Source: Mesorhizobium sp. M7A.F.Ca.US.008.03.1.1
GTDB taxonomy: Bacteria > Pseudomonadota > Alphaproteobacteria > Rhizobiales > Rhizobiaceae
Assembly (NCBI RefSeq): GCF_003997495.1
Contig: NZ_RZRU01000019.1
Coordinates: forward strand, 1 to 64,000
Direction of reading: 5' to 3'
Length of the DNA stretch: 64,000 bases
Of the stretch, positions 45,726-54,522 are shown one piece after another (positions within the stretch are counted from its first letter, which is position 1; each line of letters starts with the position of its first letter). The position numbers and the translations under genes are program-made. Below the pieces are notes generated by a model. It did not search any database. It was not told the origin of the DNA and was given only the letters and a program-made list of their open reading frames with translations.

Positions 45726-46869
45726 GGAAACGTTGCCCAGCCCTATCTCCGATCCGGAAATGCTTCAAGGAGGCAAGGCTATGGCGAGTGGGCTCGATGA
45801 CGTGGTGGCGGCGGAAACAGTGCTCTCCGACGTGGATGGTCTGGCCGGCCGTCTGACGATCCGAGGTCATTCGCTGCCGGAGCTGGCCGGCCGCTGGAAC
45901 TATGCGCAGGTGGTCGGGCTGCTGCTGGATGGCTTTTTCGACGATCTTCCCGGCGATGCGGACCTGGCGCGGGAGCTGGGCCAGGCGCGTGCGGACGTGT
46001 TCGAACGACTCTTGCCCTCGCTGCCCTTGCTGGCGTCGCTCGATGTCTACAGCGCCATGCGTGCCGGCACGGCGTTGCTGCCGGACGGAGACACATTGAG
46101 GGACGCCTTGCTGCTCATCGCAGCGCCCGCCGTGCTGACGCCGGCCCTGCTGCGCCTGCAGCGCGGCGAGCAGCCGATCGCGCCGGACAGCCGGGCCGAT
46201 CATGCCGCCGACATGTTGAGGATGCTGAACGGCAGCGTCGCCTCGCCGGCGCTGACGAAGGCGCTCGACACCTATCTGGTGACCGTCTGCGACCATGGCC
46301 TCAACGCATCGACCTTTGCGACGCGCGTGGTGGCCTCGACGCAGGCCGGCCTGACATCCTCCGTGCTGGCCGGGCTCGGCGCGCTCAAGGGGCCGCTGCA
46401 TGGCGGCGCGCCAGGTCCGGTGATCGAGATGCTGGATGCGATCCAGGCGCATGGCGATGCCGCCGGCTGGCTGCGCGACGAGATTGCGCAAGGCAGGCGC
46501 ATCATGGGCTTCGGTCACCGCATCTACCGTGTGCGTGATCCGCGCGCCGATGTGTTGAAAGCCCTCGTGCGGCAACTCGGCAGCGAGGGTGAAACCGGCC
46601 GCCGGCTGGCCTTTGCGGAGACGGTCGAGCAAACCGCGCTCGAGGTGCTTCGGACCGCCAAGCCGCAGCGTTCGCTGCAGACCAATGTCGAGTTCTACAC
46701 CGCGCTGGTGCTGGAAGCGGCGGGTTTCCCACCGTCAGCCTTCAGCAATGTCTTCGCCGCCGGGCGCGTGGCCGGCTGGATTGCCCATGCGCGCGAGCAG
46801 CAGACGACCGGGCGGCTGATCCGGCCGCAGTCGCGTTATGTCGGGCCGGTGCCGGGTCTGGTTGCCTGA
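45724..46869 (+). CDS. Citrate synthase family protein (no HTH)
   Basis: This 381-aa citrate-synthase-fold protein has the first catalytic His in GPLHGGAPGPV, the second in MGFGHRIYRVRDPRAD, and NVEFYTALVL at the position where citrate synthases have N-[IV]-D-F, so the catalytic Asp is replaced by Glu. This makes normal citrate synthesis uncertain. Relatives are annotated citrate or 2-methylcitrate synthase. It is divergent from the HTH-bearing homolog at 44548, and is probably not the housekeeping enzyme. Start 45724 (ATG) is next to an in-frame TTG at 45721. Confidence 0.82.
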   Translation: METLPSPISDPEMLQGGKAMASGLDDVVAAETVLSDVDGLAGRLTIRGHSLPELAGRWNYAQVVGLLLDGFFDDLPGDADLARELGQARADVFERLLPSLPLLASLDVYSAMRAGTALLPDGDTLRDALLLIAAPAVLTPALLRLQRGEQPIAPDSRADHAADMLRMLNGSVASPALTKALDTYLVTVCDHGLNASTFATRVVASTQAGLTSSVLAGLGALKGPLHGGAPGPVIEMLDAIQAHGDAAGWLRDEIAQGRRIMGFGHRIYRVRDPRADVLKALVRQLGSEGETGRRLAFAETVEQTALEVLRTAKPQRSLQTNVEFYTALVLEAAGFPPSAFSNVFAAGRVAGWIAHAREQQTTGRLIRPQSRYVGPVPGLVA

Positions 46870-47006
46870 GACTTTTTTCGCGTTGCAGGAAAGGACGGGG
46901 CGATCCAGCCGACGTCCTCCGGGGAGCGGCTATGCGGCCGCTCATGACGAAAATTTCATCTCGCCGCAAATTCTGGCCGCTGTTATTGCGTCGCATTGCG
47001 CATATA

Positions 47007-47018
47007 TGCTGCACTGCA
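47007..47018. promoter_or_regulatory. TGC-rich motif upstream of bdhA, possible PhaR site
   Basis: TGCTGCACTGCA here matches the palindrome before phaA at ten of twelve positions. It stands 40 bp before bdhA. Shared control of polymer synthesis and breakdown by PhaR is inferred. Confidence 0.4.
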
Positions 47019-47057
47019 ACATAAGCCCGCTCTTGCCGCAACCAGAGGATTCCGCCC

Positions 47058-47840
47058 TTGGCCACCAGGAAAACCGCAATTGTTACCGGCTCCACATCGG
47101 GCATTGGCCTGGCCATCGCCCAGGCGCTGGCGGCCGAAGGCCATAACGTGGTCGTCAACTCCTTCTCCGACACGGCTGCCGACCACGCCATCACTGATGC
47201 GATCGCCAGACAGCACAAGGTGAAGACCGCCTACATCAAGGCCGACATGTCGAAACCGGCAGAATGCCGGGCGCTGATCGCCAAGGCGGCCGAGACATTC
47301 GGATCGGTCGATATCCTGGTCAACAATGCCGGCATCCAGCATGTCGCGCCGGTGGAGGAATTTCCAACCGAGAAGTGGGATGCCATCATCGCCATCAACC
47401 TGTCTTCGGCGTTTCACACCATCGCAGCCGCCATCCCGCTGATGAAAAAGGCCGGCGGCGGCCGGATCGTCAACATCGCCTCGGCACATGGCCTGGTCGC
47501 GTCGCCGTTCAAGTCGGCCTATGTCTCGGCCAAGCACGGCATCATGGGATTGACCAAGACCGTTGCGCTCGAACTGGCGCGTGAAAAAATCACCTGCAAC
47601 GCCATCTGCCCGGGCTATGTGCTGACGCCACTGGTCGAGGCGCAGATCCCCGACCAGATGAAAGCCCATCAGATGGACCGCGAGACCGTCATCCGTGAGG
47701 TCATGCTGGACAAGCAGCCGACGAAGGAATTCGTCACGGTCGAGCAGATCGCGGCGGCGGCGGTATTCCTGTGCTCGGACGCGGCAGCGCAGGTCAACGG
47801 CACGCATCTCTCGGTCGATGGCGGCTGGACCGCCGCGTGA
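47058..47840 (+). CDS. bdhA: 3-hydroxybutyrate dehydrogenase BdhA
   Basis: This 260-aa short-chain dehydrogenase begins at a TTG codon (MATRKTAIVTGSTSGIG), the usual family start. The NAD loop TGSTSGIG, NNAGIQHV, the Tyr-x3-Lys in YVSAKHG and GWTAA at the end fit (R)-3-hydroxybutyrate dehydrogenases, which oxidise released monomer to acetoacetate. It is the breakdown partner of the phaAB synthesis genes 5 kb away and is followed, after 49 bp, by a patatin-like hydrolase. Confidence 0.93.
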   Translation: MATRKTAIVTGSTSGIGLAIAQALAAEGHNVVVNSFSDTAADHAITDAIARQHKVKTAYIKADMSKPAECRALIAKAAETFGSVDILVNNAGIQHVAPVEEFPTEKWDAIIAINLSSAFHTIAAAIPLMKKAGGGRIVNIASAHGLVASPFKSAYVSAKHGIMGLTKTVALELAREKITCNAICPGYVLTPLVEAQIPDQMKAHQMDRETVIREVMLDKQPTKEFVTVEQIAAAAVFLCSDAAAQVNGTHLSVDGGWTAA

Positions 47841-47889
47841 GGCGCAAAACTCTCTTATCCACCCAAAGGGACAGATCAAGGACGACGCC

Positions 47890-49020
47890 ATGACCAAGAA
47901 CGGCAAGGCGGAGGAGACGAAGAAAATCAACGTAGCGCTTCAGGGCGGCGGCTCGCACGGGGCCTTTTCCTGGGGTGTGCTCGACCGCCTGCTGGAGGAC
48001 GGACGGCTGGAGATATCAGCAGTGTCCGGCACCAGCGCCGGCGCCATGAATGCGGTGGCGCTGGCCGACGGTTTTGTCCGCGGCGGTGTCGAAGGCGCGC
48101 GGCAAAAACTTGACGATTTCTGGCGTGCGGTGGCGGCCAAGGGCCGGTTCAGCCCGGTGCAGCGCATGCCGTGGGATGTCGCCTGGGGCAACTGGTCGAT
48201 CGAGAACACGCCCGGCTATCTCTTCTTCGACACCATGTCGCGGGTGTTCTCACCCTATGTCGCCAATCCGCTCGGCATCAACCCGCTGCGCGACGTGGTG
48301 CAGCAGGAGATCGATTTCGACAATGTCCGCGCCTGCAAGTCGATGGAACTGTTCATCTCGGCGACCAATGTCGAGACCGGACAGTTGCGCGTCTTTTCCG
48401 ACGGCGAGATCGACCTCGACACGGTGATGGCCTCGGCCTGCCTGCCGCAACTGTTCCGCGCCGTCGAGATCAAGGGCGTGCCCTATTGGGATGGCGGCTA
48501 TGGCGGCAATCCGGCGCTTTATCCGTTCTTCAAGACGGCGGCGACCGAGGACGTGCTTCTGGTGCAGATCAATCCGGTGGTACGCGAGGGAACACCAAGG
48601 AGCGCGAACGAGATCCAGAACCGCATCGACGAGATCACCTTCAACGCCGGGCTGTTGCGCGAATTCCGCTCGATCGCCTTCGTCAAGGAACTGATCGCCG
48701 CCGGCCGTCTGCCACAGGGCGAATACCGCGACATCCGTATGCATCGCATCGATGCCGATGAGGCGTTCAAGGACCTGTCGGCGTCATCGAAGGTCAATGC
48801 AGAATGGGCGTTCCTGACCTATCTCCGCGATCTCGGCCGCACCGCCGCCAGCGACTGGCTGGAAGAGAATTACGACGCCGTCGGCAAGCACCCGACGCTC
48901 GATCTCTCTGGCGAACTCGATGACGGCTTCAAGCCGGTGCGCGGTCCAGCTCCTGGCCGGAGGGTCAAGGAATTCCTCGCTGTGCGCAAGAATCCCGAGG
49001 TGGTTCGCCGTCGGGCCTGA
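47890..49020 (+). CDS. Patatin-like hydrolase (possible intracellular PHB depolymerase)
   Basis: This 376-aa protein has the patatin features: oxyanion-hole loop GGGSHG (residues 19-24), nucleophile Ser49 in GTSAG, and the catalytic Asp in WDGGYGG (Asp201). There is no signal peptide, so it is cytoplasmic. Patatins hydrolyse lipid esters; its place directly after bdhA suggests it may act on polyhydroxybutyrate or its granule lipids, an inference from context. The ATG at 47890 begins the conserved frame. Confidence 0.85.
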   Translation: MTKNGKAEETKKINVALQGGGSHGAFSWGVLDRLLEDGRLEISAVSGTSAGAMNAVALADGFVRGGVEGARQKLDDFWRAVAAKGRFSPVQRMPWDVAWGNWSIENTPGYLFFDTMSRVFSPYVANPLGINPLRDVVQQEIDFDNVRACKSMELFISATNVETGQLRVFSDGEIDLDTVMASACLPQLFRAVEIKGVPYWDGGYGGNPALYPFFKTAATEDVLLVQINPVVREGTPRSANEIQNRIDEITFNAGLLREFRSIAFVKELIAAGRLPQGEYRDIRMHRIDADEAFKDLSASSKVNAEWAFLTYLRDLGRTAASDWLEENYDAVGKHPTLDLSGELDDGFKPVRGPAPGRRVKEFLAVRKNPEVVRRRA

Positions 49021-49043
49021 GCGGAAACCCGGTACAGCTGGTT

Positions 49044-49643
49044 TCATCGAGTTTTCAAGGTCAGGTCGATCACCCTGATCAGGGCAGCGGCCGCCTGCCG
49101 CTGCCCTTCCGGATCTCTGATCCGCGCCTTCATGCCTTCCAGCCCGTCGAGCAGCATGTCGGCAAGCAGTTGCGCCGACAGGCCCCTGGCCGCCAGATCG
49201 ACGCCGTTCCTGGCTGCCTCGCCCTCTATCGCGGCGCCGATGTGTTGGCCAAGCCCGCCGCGCCAGCAGCCCACCAGATCGCCAAGGCTCGATTTCATGT
49301 CCAGCAGCTCGGCGCCATGCGGCGAGGCAATGACCGCGCTCATCATCGAGATAAATGCCTCATCGATGGCTCGCATCATGCGCTCGGTGAAAGGGCCGTC
49401 GCCCGATAGGGCAAATTTTGCCGCCTCGACCGAGCGCGACAGGATCATCATGGCGATGGCACGGAAAATGTCGGTCTTGTTCTTGAACAGGAGATAGAGC
49501 GCCGGGCGCGACATGTCTGCGGCACGGGCGATATCGTCCATGGTGGTGCGCGAGAAGCCATAGGCCAAAAACACCTTCATCGCGCCATCCAGGATACGGA
49601 CGCGTTTGGGGTCTGTGGCGGCGATGTCTTCGATCTGGCTCAT
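49044..49643 (-). CDS. TetR-family transcriptional regulator
   Basis: This 199-aa protein has a TetR DNA-binding helix-turn-helix at its N-terminus (about residues 12-58; ILDGAMKVFLAYGFSRTTMDDIARAA, PALYLLFKNKTDIF) and a variable C-terminal ligand domain. It is divergent from the molybdenum hydroxylase genes, and a palindrome in the shared region is a likely operator for both. The ligand is unknown. The ATG at 49643 is preferred over an in-frame TTG at 49649. Confidence 0.9.
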   Translation of the reverse strand: MSQIEDIAATDPKRVRILDGAMKVFLAYGFSRTTMDDIARAADMSRPALYLLFKNKTDIFRAIAMMILSRSVEAAKFALSGDGPFTERMMRAIDEAFISMMSAVIASPHGAELLDMKSSLGDLVGCWRGGLGQHIGAAIEGEAARNGVDLAARGLSAQLLADMLLDGLEGMKARIRDPEGQRQAAAALIRVIDLTLKTR

Positions 49644-49670
49644 GAGCAATTCTATCCTGCAAAATCTTAT

Positions 49671-49695
49671 TTGACAAAATGACGAAATTTGTCAA
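49671..49695. promoter_or_regulatory. Palindromic operator between tetR and the hydroxylase genes
   Basis: TTGACAAA (49671-49678) and TTTGTCAA (49688-49695) form a perfect 8-bp inverted repeat with a nine-base spacer. It lies 28 bp before the tetR ATG and 71 bp before the 2Fe-2S gene, the size and place expected of a TetR-type site. TTGACA may double as a -35 box. Confidence 0.7.
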
Positions 49696-49765
49696 TCTGT
49701 ATTAGAGCGAAATGGCCGGGAGGCCGCTTCGCCCTTGGCAGTGGACGACAACAAAGGGTATCCCC

Positions 49766-50227
49766 ATGCGCCTCACCGTCGACGGGCAGTCATTCGATAT
49801 CGATGCCGATCCGGACATGCCGCTGCTATGGGCGCTGCGCGATCTCATTGGTAAGACAGGGCCAAAATTCGGCTGCGGCATCGCCGCGTGCGGCGCCTGC
49901 ACCGTGCATGTCGACGGTCAGCCGGTGCGTTCCTGTTCGCTTCCGGTTGGCCAGGTCAGCGGCGCTGTCACGACCATTGAAGGCATCGGCACGGCGGGCG
50001 AGCTGCATCCGGTGCAGCAGGCGTGGCTGGAGGAACAGGTCGCGCAATGCGGCTACTGCCAGGCTGGCCAGATCATGAGCGCGGTGGCGCTGCTCGACGA
50101 GGTCGCCGATCCGAGCGACGCCGACATCGACAACGCCATGGGCGGCAATCTCTGCCGCTGCGGCACCTATCCCAAAATCCGCTCGGCCATCAAGAAGGCC
50201 GCGGCACTCAAGACGGCGGGGCTTTGA
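49766..50227 (+). CDS. 2Fe-2S subunit of a xanthine-oxidase-family aldehyde/N-heterocycle dehydrogenase (IorA-like)
   Basis: This 153-aa protein carries both [2Fe-2S] sites of the family: CGIAACGACTVHVDG preceded by FGCG (plant-type cluster), and CGYCQAGQIM with NLCRCGTYPKI (second cluster). It passes electrons from the molybdenum subunit encoded next. It resembles the alpha subunit of isoquinoline 1-oxidoreductase, but substrate cannot be fixed. The start at 49766 is at the conserved MRLTVDG; an in-frame ATG at 49712 is less likely. A two-base gap separates it from the next gene. Confidence 0.92.
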   Translation: MRLTVDGQSFDIDADPDMPLLWALRDLIGKTGPKFGCGIAACGACTVHVDGQPVRSCSLPVGQVSGAVTTIEGIGTAGELHPVQQAWLEEQVAQCGYCQAGQIMSAVALLDEVADPSDADIDNAMGGNLCRCGTYPKIRSAIKKAAALKTAGL

Positions 50228-50229
50228 TC

Positions 50230-52503
50230 ATGGCCAGTATCGGAAAGATCGCCCGCCGCACGTTCCTCATCGGCGCTGCCGCCATCGCGGGTGGCGTCGC
50301 TGTCGGCTATTATTACTATCGCAAGCCATTCGCGAACCCGCTCGAGGCCGATCTCGGCAAGGGCGAGGCGACCTTCAACCCCTATGTGAAGATCGGCGCC
50401 GACAACACCATCACCATCGTCGCGCCGCGCGCCGAGATGGGACAGGGTGTGTCGACGACCCTGGCCGCCATGGTCGCCGAAGAGCTTGATGTCGGCCTCG
50501 ATCAGGTAAAGGTCGAGCATGGCCCGGCCTCCTATGCCTACTATAATTCCGGCATCATGGAGGAGGGCGGTCCATTCGCCTTCTTCGATGAGAGCATGAC
50601 CGCCGAGACGGTACGTGCCGGCATGGGCGTGATCGGAAAACTCCTCGCCTTGCAGGGCACGGGCGGTTCGTCCTCGATGCGCGACGGCTTCGGCAAGATG
50701 CGGCAGGCGGGCGCTGCCGCGCGTCAGATGCTGATCGCCGCGGCTGCGCAAAAACTGGGCGTCCAGGCCAGCGAACTGGAGACCGCCAACGGCTCGATCC
50801 TGCACAAGGCATCGGGCAAATCAATCACCTATGGCGAGGTCGCTTCAGCCGCCGCTGCCATGGCGCCGCCATCGGAAGTCCGGCTCAAGGACAAGGCCGA
50901 CTGGAAGCTGCTCGGCAAGCCGCAAAAGCGTATCGACATGATGGCCAAGGTTACCGGCGCACCGATCTTCGGCATCGATGTCAGGCTGCCGGACATGCTC
51001 TACGGCACGGTGAAAATGAGCCCGCGTTTCTGGTCGAAGCCGGTTTCAGCCGATCTCTCCAAGGCGGAGAAGATGCCGGGCGTGGTCAAAATCGTGCCCA
51101 TCGAGACCAATTATGGCTACGGCTTCGGCATCATCGCGCAAAACACCTGGGCGGCGTTCAAGGCAGCGGAGGCGATCGAGGCCAAATGGGCCGATCCCGA
51201 TTATCCGCTTGATAGCGCCGCCATCGACGGCGTGCTGAAACAGGCACTCGGCGAAAAGGCTTCGGCCACGCGCGACGATGGCAATGTCGATACCGCCTTC
51301 GCCGATGCGCCGCGCGAGAGGATCATCGAGGCCGACTATGCGGTGCCCTATCTGGCGCATACGACGATGGAGCCGATGAACGCCACGGCACAGCTCAAGG
51401 ACGGTGTCCTCGACATCTGGTGCGGCAATCAGGCGCCGACCATCTTGCGCCAGCTTTGCGCCAATCAGCTTGGCATCGAGCAGGACAAGATCACGGTGCA
51501 CACCACCTTCCTTGGCGGCGGTTTCGGCCGGCGCATCGAGATGGACTACGCGCTCTATGCGGCGCAGATGGCCAAGGAAACGGGCGGGCGTCCGATCAAG
51601 GTGACCTGGACCCGAGAGGAAGACACGCGGCACGACGCCTATCGCCCGGCTGCCGTGGGCAAATTCCAGGCGCGGCTTGGCGACGACGGCCTGCCGGTCG
51701 CCCTCGACATGAAGCTGGCCTCGGCCTCGATCATGGCGGGGGTGCTGCGCCGGCTATTCCCCTCGATATCGCCGATCGGTCCCGACAAGACCATCGTCGA
51801 CGGCGCCTTCGACCAGCCCTACACCATTCCGAACTACAGGGTGAGCGGCATTGCCGCGCCTGTCTCGATTCCCGCCGGCTTCTGGCGATCGGTAGGCGCC
51901 TCGATCAACGGCTTTTTCCATGAAGGCTTCATGGACGAAATCGCGGTCGCTGGAAAAATCGATCCGGTCGAGTTGCGCAAGACGTTGATGGCCGACCACC
52001 CGGCAGCGGTGAAGGTTGTCGAGAAGGTCGCCGAAATGGCGAAGTGGGGCGAAGCGCTGCCCGCCGGCAAGGCCAAGGGCATGGCGTTCACGCTGGCGTT
52101 CGGCAGCTGGGTCGGCGAGATCGTGCAGGTGGCGGATACGCCTGCCGGCATCCGCATCGAAAAGATGTGGATCGCCGCCGATGTCGGCACCGCGCTCGAT
52201 CCCGGCATCATCGAGGCGCAGCTGATTTCGGCCGCCATCTACGGCCTGTCGGCGGCGATGGGTCAGGAAATCACCTTCGCCGACGGCATGGTCGAGCAGT
52301 CGAATTTTCACGACTACGACGCCATGCGCATTTTCCAGTGCCCTGTGTTCGAAGTCGCCATACTGGAGAATTTCCACAGGATGGGCGGCGTCGGCGAGAT
52401 CGGCACGCCGCCGGCGGCGCCCGCGCTTGCCAATGCCATCTTTGCGCTCACCGGGAAGCGCATCCGCACGCTGCCGCTGTCGAAAACGGTGGCCTTCGCA
52501 TGA
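50230..52503 (+). CDS. Molybdopterin-binding subunit of an aldehyde/N-heterocycle dehydrogenase (IorB-like)
   Basis: This 757-aa protein starts MASIGKIARRTFLIGAAAIAGG, an apparent Tat signal (RRTFL) that would export it folded with cofactor. The molybdopterin domains include VAPRAEMGQGVST, GFGRRIEMDYAL and GVGEIGTPPAAPALANAIF. It is like the beta subunit of isoquinoline 1-oxidoreductase. The three-gene set is completed by a c-type cytochrome whose ATG overlaps its stop. The true substrate is unknown. Confidence 0.9.
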   Translation: MASIGKIARRTFLIGAAAIAGGVAVGYYYYRKPFANPLEADLGKGEATFNPYVKIGADNTITIVAPRAEMGQGVSTTLAAMVAEELDVGLDQVKVEHGPASYAYYNSGIMEEGGPFAFFDESMTAETVRAGMGVIGKLLALQGTGGSSSMRDGFGKMRQAGAAARQMLIAAAAQKLGVQASELETANGSILHKASGKSITYGEVASAAAAMAPPSEVRLKDKADWKLLGKPQKRIDMMAKVTGAPIFGIDVRLPDMLYGTVKMSPRFWSKPVSADLSKAEKMPGVVKIVPIETNYGYGFGIIAQNTWAAFKAAEAIEAKWADPDYPLDSAAIDGVLKQALGEKASATRDDGNVDTAFADAPRERIIEADYAVPYLAHTTMEPMNATAQLKDGVLDIWCGNQAPTILRQLCANQLGIEQDKITVHTTFLGGGFGRRIEMDYALYAAQMAKETGGRPIKVTWTREEDTRHDAYRPAAVGKFQARLGDDGLPVALDMKLASASIMAGVLRRLFPSISPIGPDKTIVDGAFDQPYTIPNYRVSGIAAPVSIPAGFWRSVGASINGFFHEGFMDEIAVAGKIDPVELRKTLMADHPAAVKVVEKVAEMAKWGEALPAGKAKGMAFTLAFGSWVGEIVQVADTPAGIRIEKMWIAADVGTALDPGIIEAQLISAAIYGLSAAMGQEITFADGMVEQSNFHDYDAMRIFQCPVFEVAILENFHRMGGVGEIGTPPAAPALANAIFALTGKRIRTLPLSKTVAFA

Positions 52504-53108
52504 AGAAGCTCCTCATCATGCTGACGCCTGCTGCCATGCTCGTGCTCGCAGCGCCGTTCGCGATCGCGCAAGAGAGCCAGACACCGGCGCCGGCGACCGT
52601 CGACGCGGCGAAAGGCCTGTCCGAATGGGACAAGATCTATGCGGTGTTCTCGCATCCGCGCTGCGCCGACTGTCATGTCGCGGACGATCGGCCGCGATGG
52701 TCGGGGGCGCATTATGGCGGTACTCGCGTTCACGCCTTCAATGTCCAGCGCGGTGCTGACGGGTCGGGCTTCGGCAATCCGGGCCTGCGCTGCACGACCT
52801 GCCATTTTTCCAGCAATTCCAAGGCATTGCACGGGCCGCCCGGGGCCGAGAACTGGCACCTGGCGCCGGCCGAGATGGCTTGGTTCGGCAAATCCTCAGC
52901 CGAAATCTGCGCCCAGATCAAGGATCCCCTGCGCAACGGCAACCGCAGCCTGAAGGATATCGCGCTGCATGTTCGCGACGACAGATTGGTCGCCTGGGGC
53001 TGGGCGCCGGGGCCGGGTCGTGAACCGGCTCCGGGCTCTGCCGAAGCGACCTATCAAGCGATCGAAAACTGGGCTGCGGCGGGCGCATCTTGCCCGGTGG
53101 CGCAATGA
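52500..53108 (+). CDS. Periplasmic c-type cytochrome, two heme sites
   Basis: This 202-aa protein has a signal peptide (about residues 1-24, ending FAIAQ) and two CXXCH heme c sites, CADCH (about residue 55) and CTTCH (about residue 99). It starts at the ATGA overlap with the hydroxylase subunit, so it probably accepts electrons from that Tat-exported enzyme in the periplasm, replacing the FAD subunit typical of cytoplasmic family members. No membrane anchor other than the signal is seen. Confidence 0.85.
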   Translation: MKKLLIMLTPAAMLVLAAPFAIAQESQTPAPATVDAAKGLSEWDKIYAVFSHPRCADCHVADDRPRWSGAHYGGTRVHAFNVQRGADGSGFGNPGLRCTTCHFSSNSKALHGPPGAENWHLAPAEMAWFGKSSAEICAQIKDPLRNGNRSLKDIALHVRDDRLVAWGWAPGPGREPAPGSAEATYQAIENWAAAGASCPVAQ

Positions 53109-53262
53109 TCTTGCAACTTTCGGACTATATTGCGGTGCAGCTTTGATGTAGAAGCGCGCTTCGCCGATCACGGCAAATTGAACACGGCCCGGCGCGCACC
53201 CATATCGGCGACGCGCCCGCGTTATGAGGACGCTGGCCGAACCCGCAGTGGAAAAAACGACG

Positions 53263-54435
53263 ATGAGAATCAGGTTTCACAAGCTTGCAGCCGTTGTTGT
53301 GCTCATTGGTTTCGCGGCGTGGATGGCGACAGGCGAGTTTTCGTCGGTCGGCAGCGTAGCCGCCAACAAAGCCAAGGCAGCCGAAGCCGAACAGGCCAAG
53401 GCGCCGGACGCGAGCAAGCCGAAGACGGCGGAAGCCGAGCCGAAGGCACCGCTGCGCACCGTCGCGGTGGTGACGCCGCCACGCAAGACCTATGCACGCG
53501 CCATCCGCATTTCCGGGCTGACCGAAGCCGACAAGCGGGCGGTGCTGGCGACGCGCGTCGCCGGTGTCATCGACAAGCTGCCTGTCAAGCAAGGCGATCA
53601 CGTCAAGACCGGCGATCTGGTGCTGATGCTTGCGGCGGAAGAGAAGATCTCGATGGTCGACAACGCCAGGCAGTTGGTGGTGCAGCGCCAGGCCGAGCTG
53701 GACGCAGCCTTGCGGCTGATGAAGACCGGCAATCTGCCGAAGCTGCAGCTCGACACCGCGCGCTCGAACCTGACCTCGGCGCAGTCGCTGCTGGAAACGG
53801 CACAGGCCGAACTCGACCGCAATGAGGTGAAGGCGCCTTTCGACGGCGTCATCGACCGGGTGCCGGTGGAACTTGGCAGTTCCATCATGCAGGGCGGCGA
53901 GGTGGCGACCATCCTCAAGCTCGATCCGGTGATTGCCCGCGGCGAAGTCAGCGAGCGCGATCTCGGCTATCTCAAGCTCGGCGACAAGGCCACCATACGG
54001 CTGGTCAGCGGCCAGACGGTCGAAGGCACCGTGCGCTACATCAGCCGCGACGCCTCGTCGGCGACCCGCACCTTCCGCGTCGAGGTTGCCGTCCCCAATG
54101 CCGACGGCTCCGTGCCGGCCGGCATGACGGCGGAAATCGCGCTCAACGCACAGCCGACCGACGCGGTGCTGCTGCCGCGCTCGGTTGTGACGCTCGGCGA
54201 CAAGGGCGACCTCGGCATCCGCGCCGTCGGCAAGGACAACAAGGTGGCGTTCTTCCCCATCGACCTCGTCGACGACACGCCGACCGGCCTCGTCCTCGGC
54301 GGCATACCGGCCGACGCCCGCATCATCGTTGCCGGCCAGGAACTGGTGAAGGAAGGCGATCTGGTCAACCCGGTCGAGGCCGACCAGGCGACCATCAAGA
54401 AGCTGATCGGCGAGGCGACCGCCGGCACCCAGTAG
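53263..54435 (+). CDS. RND efflux system, membrane fusion protein
   Basis: This 390-aa HlyD/AcrA-type adaptor has an N-terminal signal or anchor (MRIRFHKLAAVVVLIGFAAW), a lipoyl-like half motif (VDKL region: VIDKLPVKQGDHVKTGDL), a coiled-coil hairpin (about residues 140-200) and a second lipoyl half (VKAPFDGVIDRVPVELGS). It links the RND pump encoded next to an outer-membrane channel, which is not in the window. The ATG at 53263 is chosen so the hydrophobic segment is N-terminal; an in-frame ATG at 53224 adds 13 residues. Confidence 0.9.
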   Translation: MRIRFHKLAAVVVLIGFAAWMATGEFSSVGSVAANKAKAAEAEQAKAPDASKPKTAEAEPKAPLRTVAVVTPPRKTYARAIRISGLTEADKRAVLATRVAGVIDKLPVKQGDHVKTGDLVLMLAAEEKISMVDNARQLVVQRQAELDAALRLMKTGNLPKLQLDTARSNLTSAQSLLETAQAELDRNEVKAPFDGVIDRVPVELGSSIMQGGEVATILKLDPVIARGEVSERDLGYLKLGDKATIRLVSGQTVEGTVRYISRDASSATRTFRVEVAVPNADGSVPAGMTAEIALNAQPTDAVLLPRSVVTLGDKGDLGIRAVGKDNKVAFFPIDLVDDTPTGLVLGGIPADARIIVAGQELVKEGDLVNPVEADQATIKKLIGEATAGTQ

Positions 54436-54522
54436 CGTAGCGCAGATCGCGACGCGCTCTCCCTGGGTGGGGACAATCGGCTGCGACGCAGCCCCTGAAG
54501 ATTCAAGAAACAGGCGTTAGCC

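Noticed and set aside
45724..46869. Naming this gene as the housekeeping citrate synthase (gltA)
   Set aside because: Its catalytic Asp position is Glu, it is paired with an HTH-bearing homolog, and its size is smaller than the rhizobial GltA; the family name is kept general.
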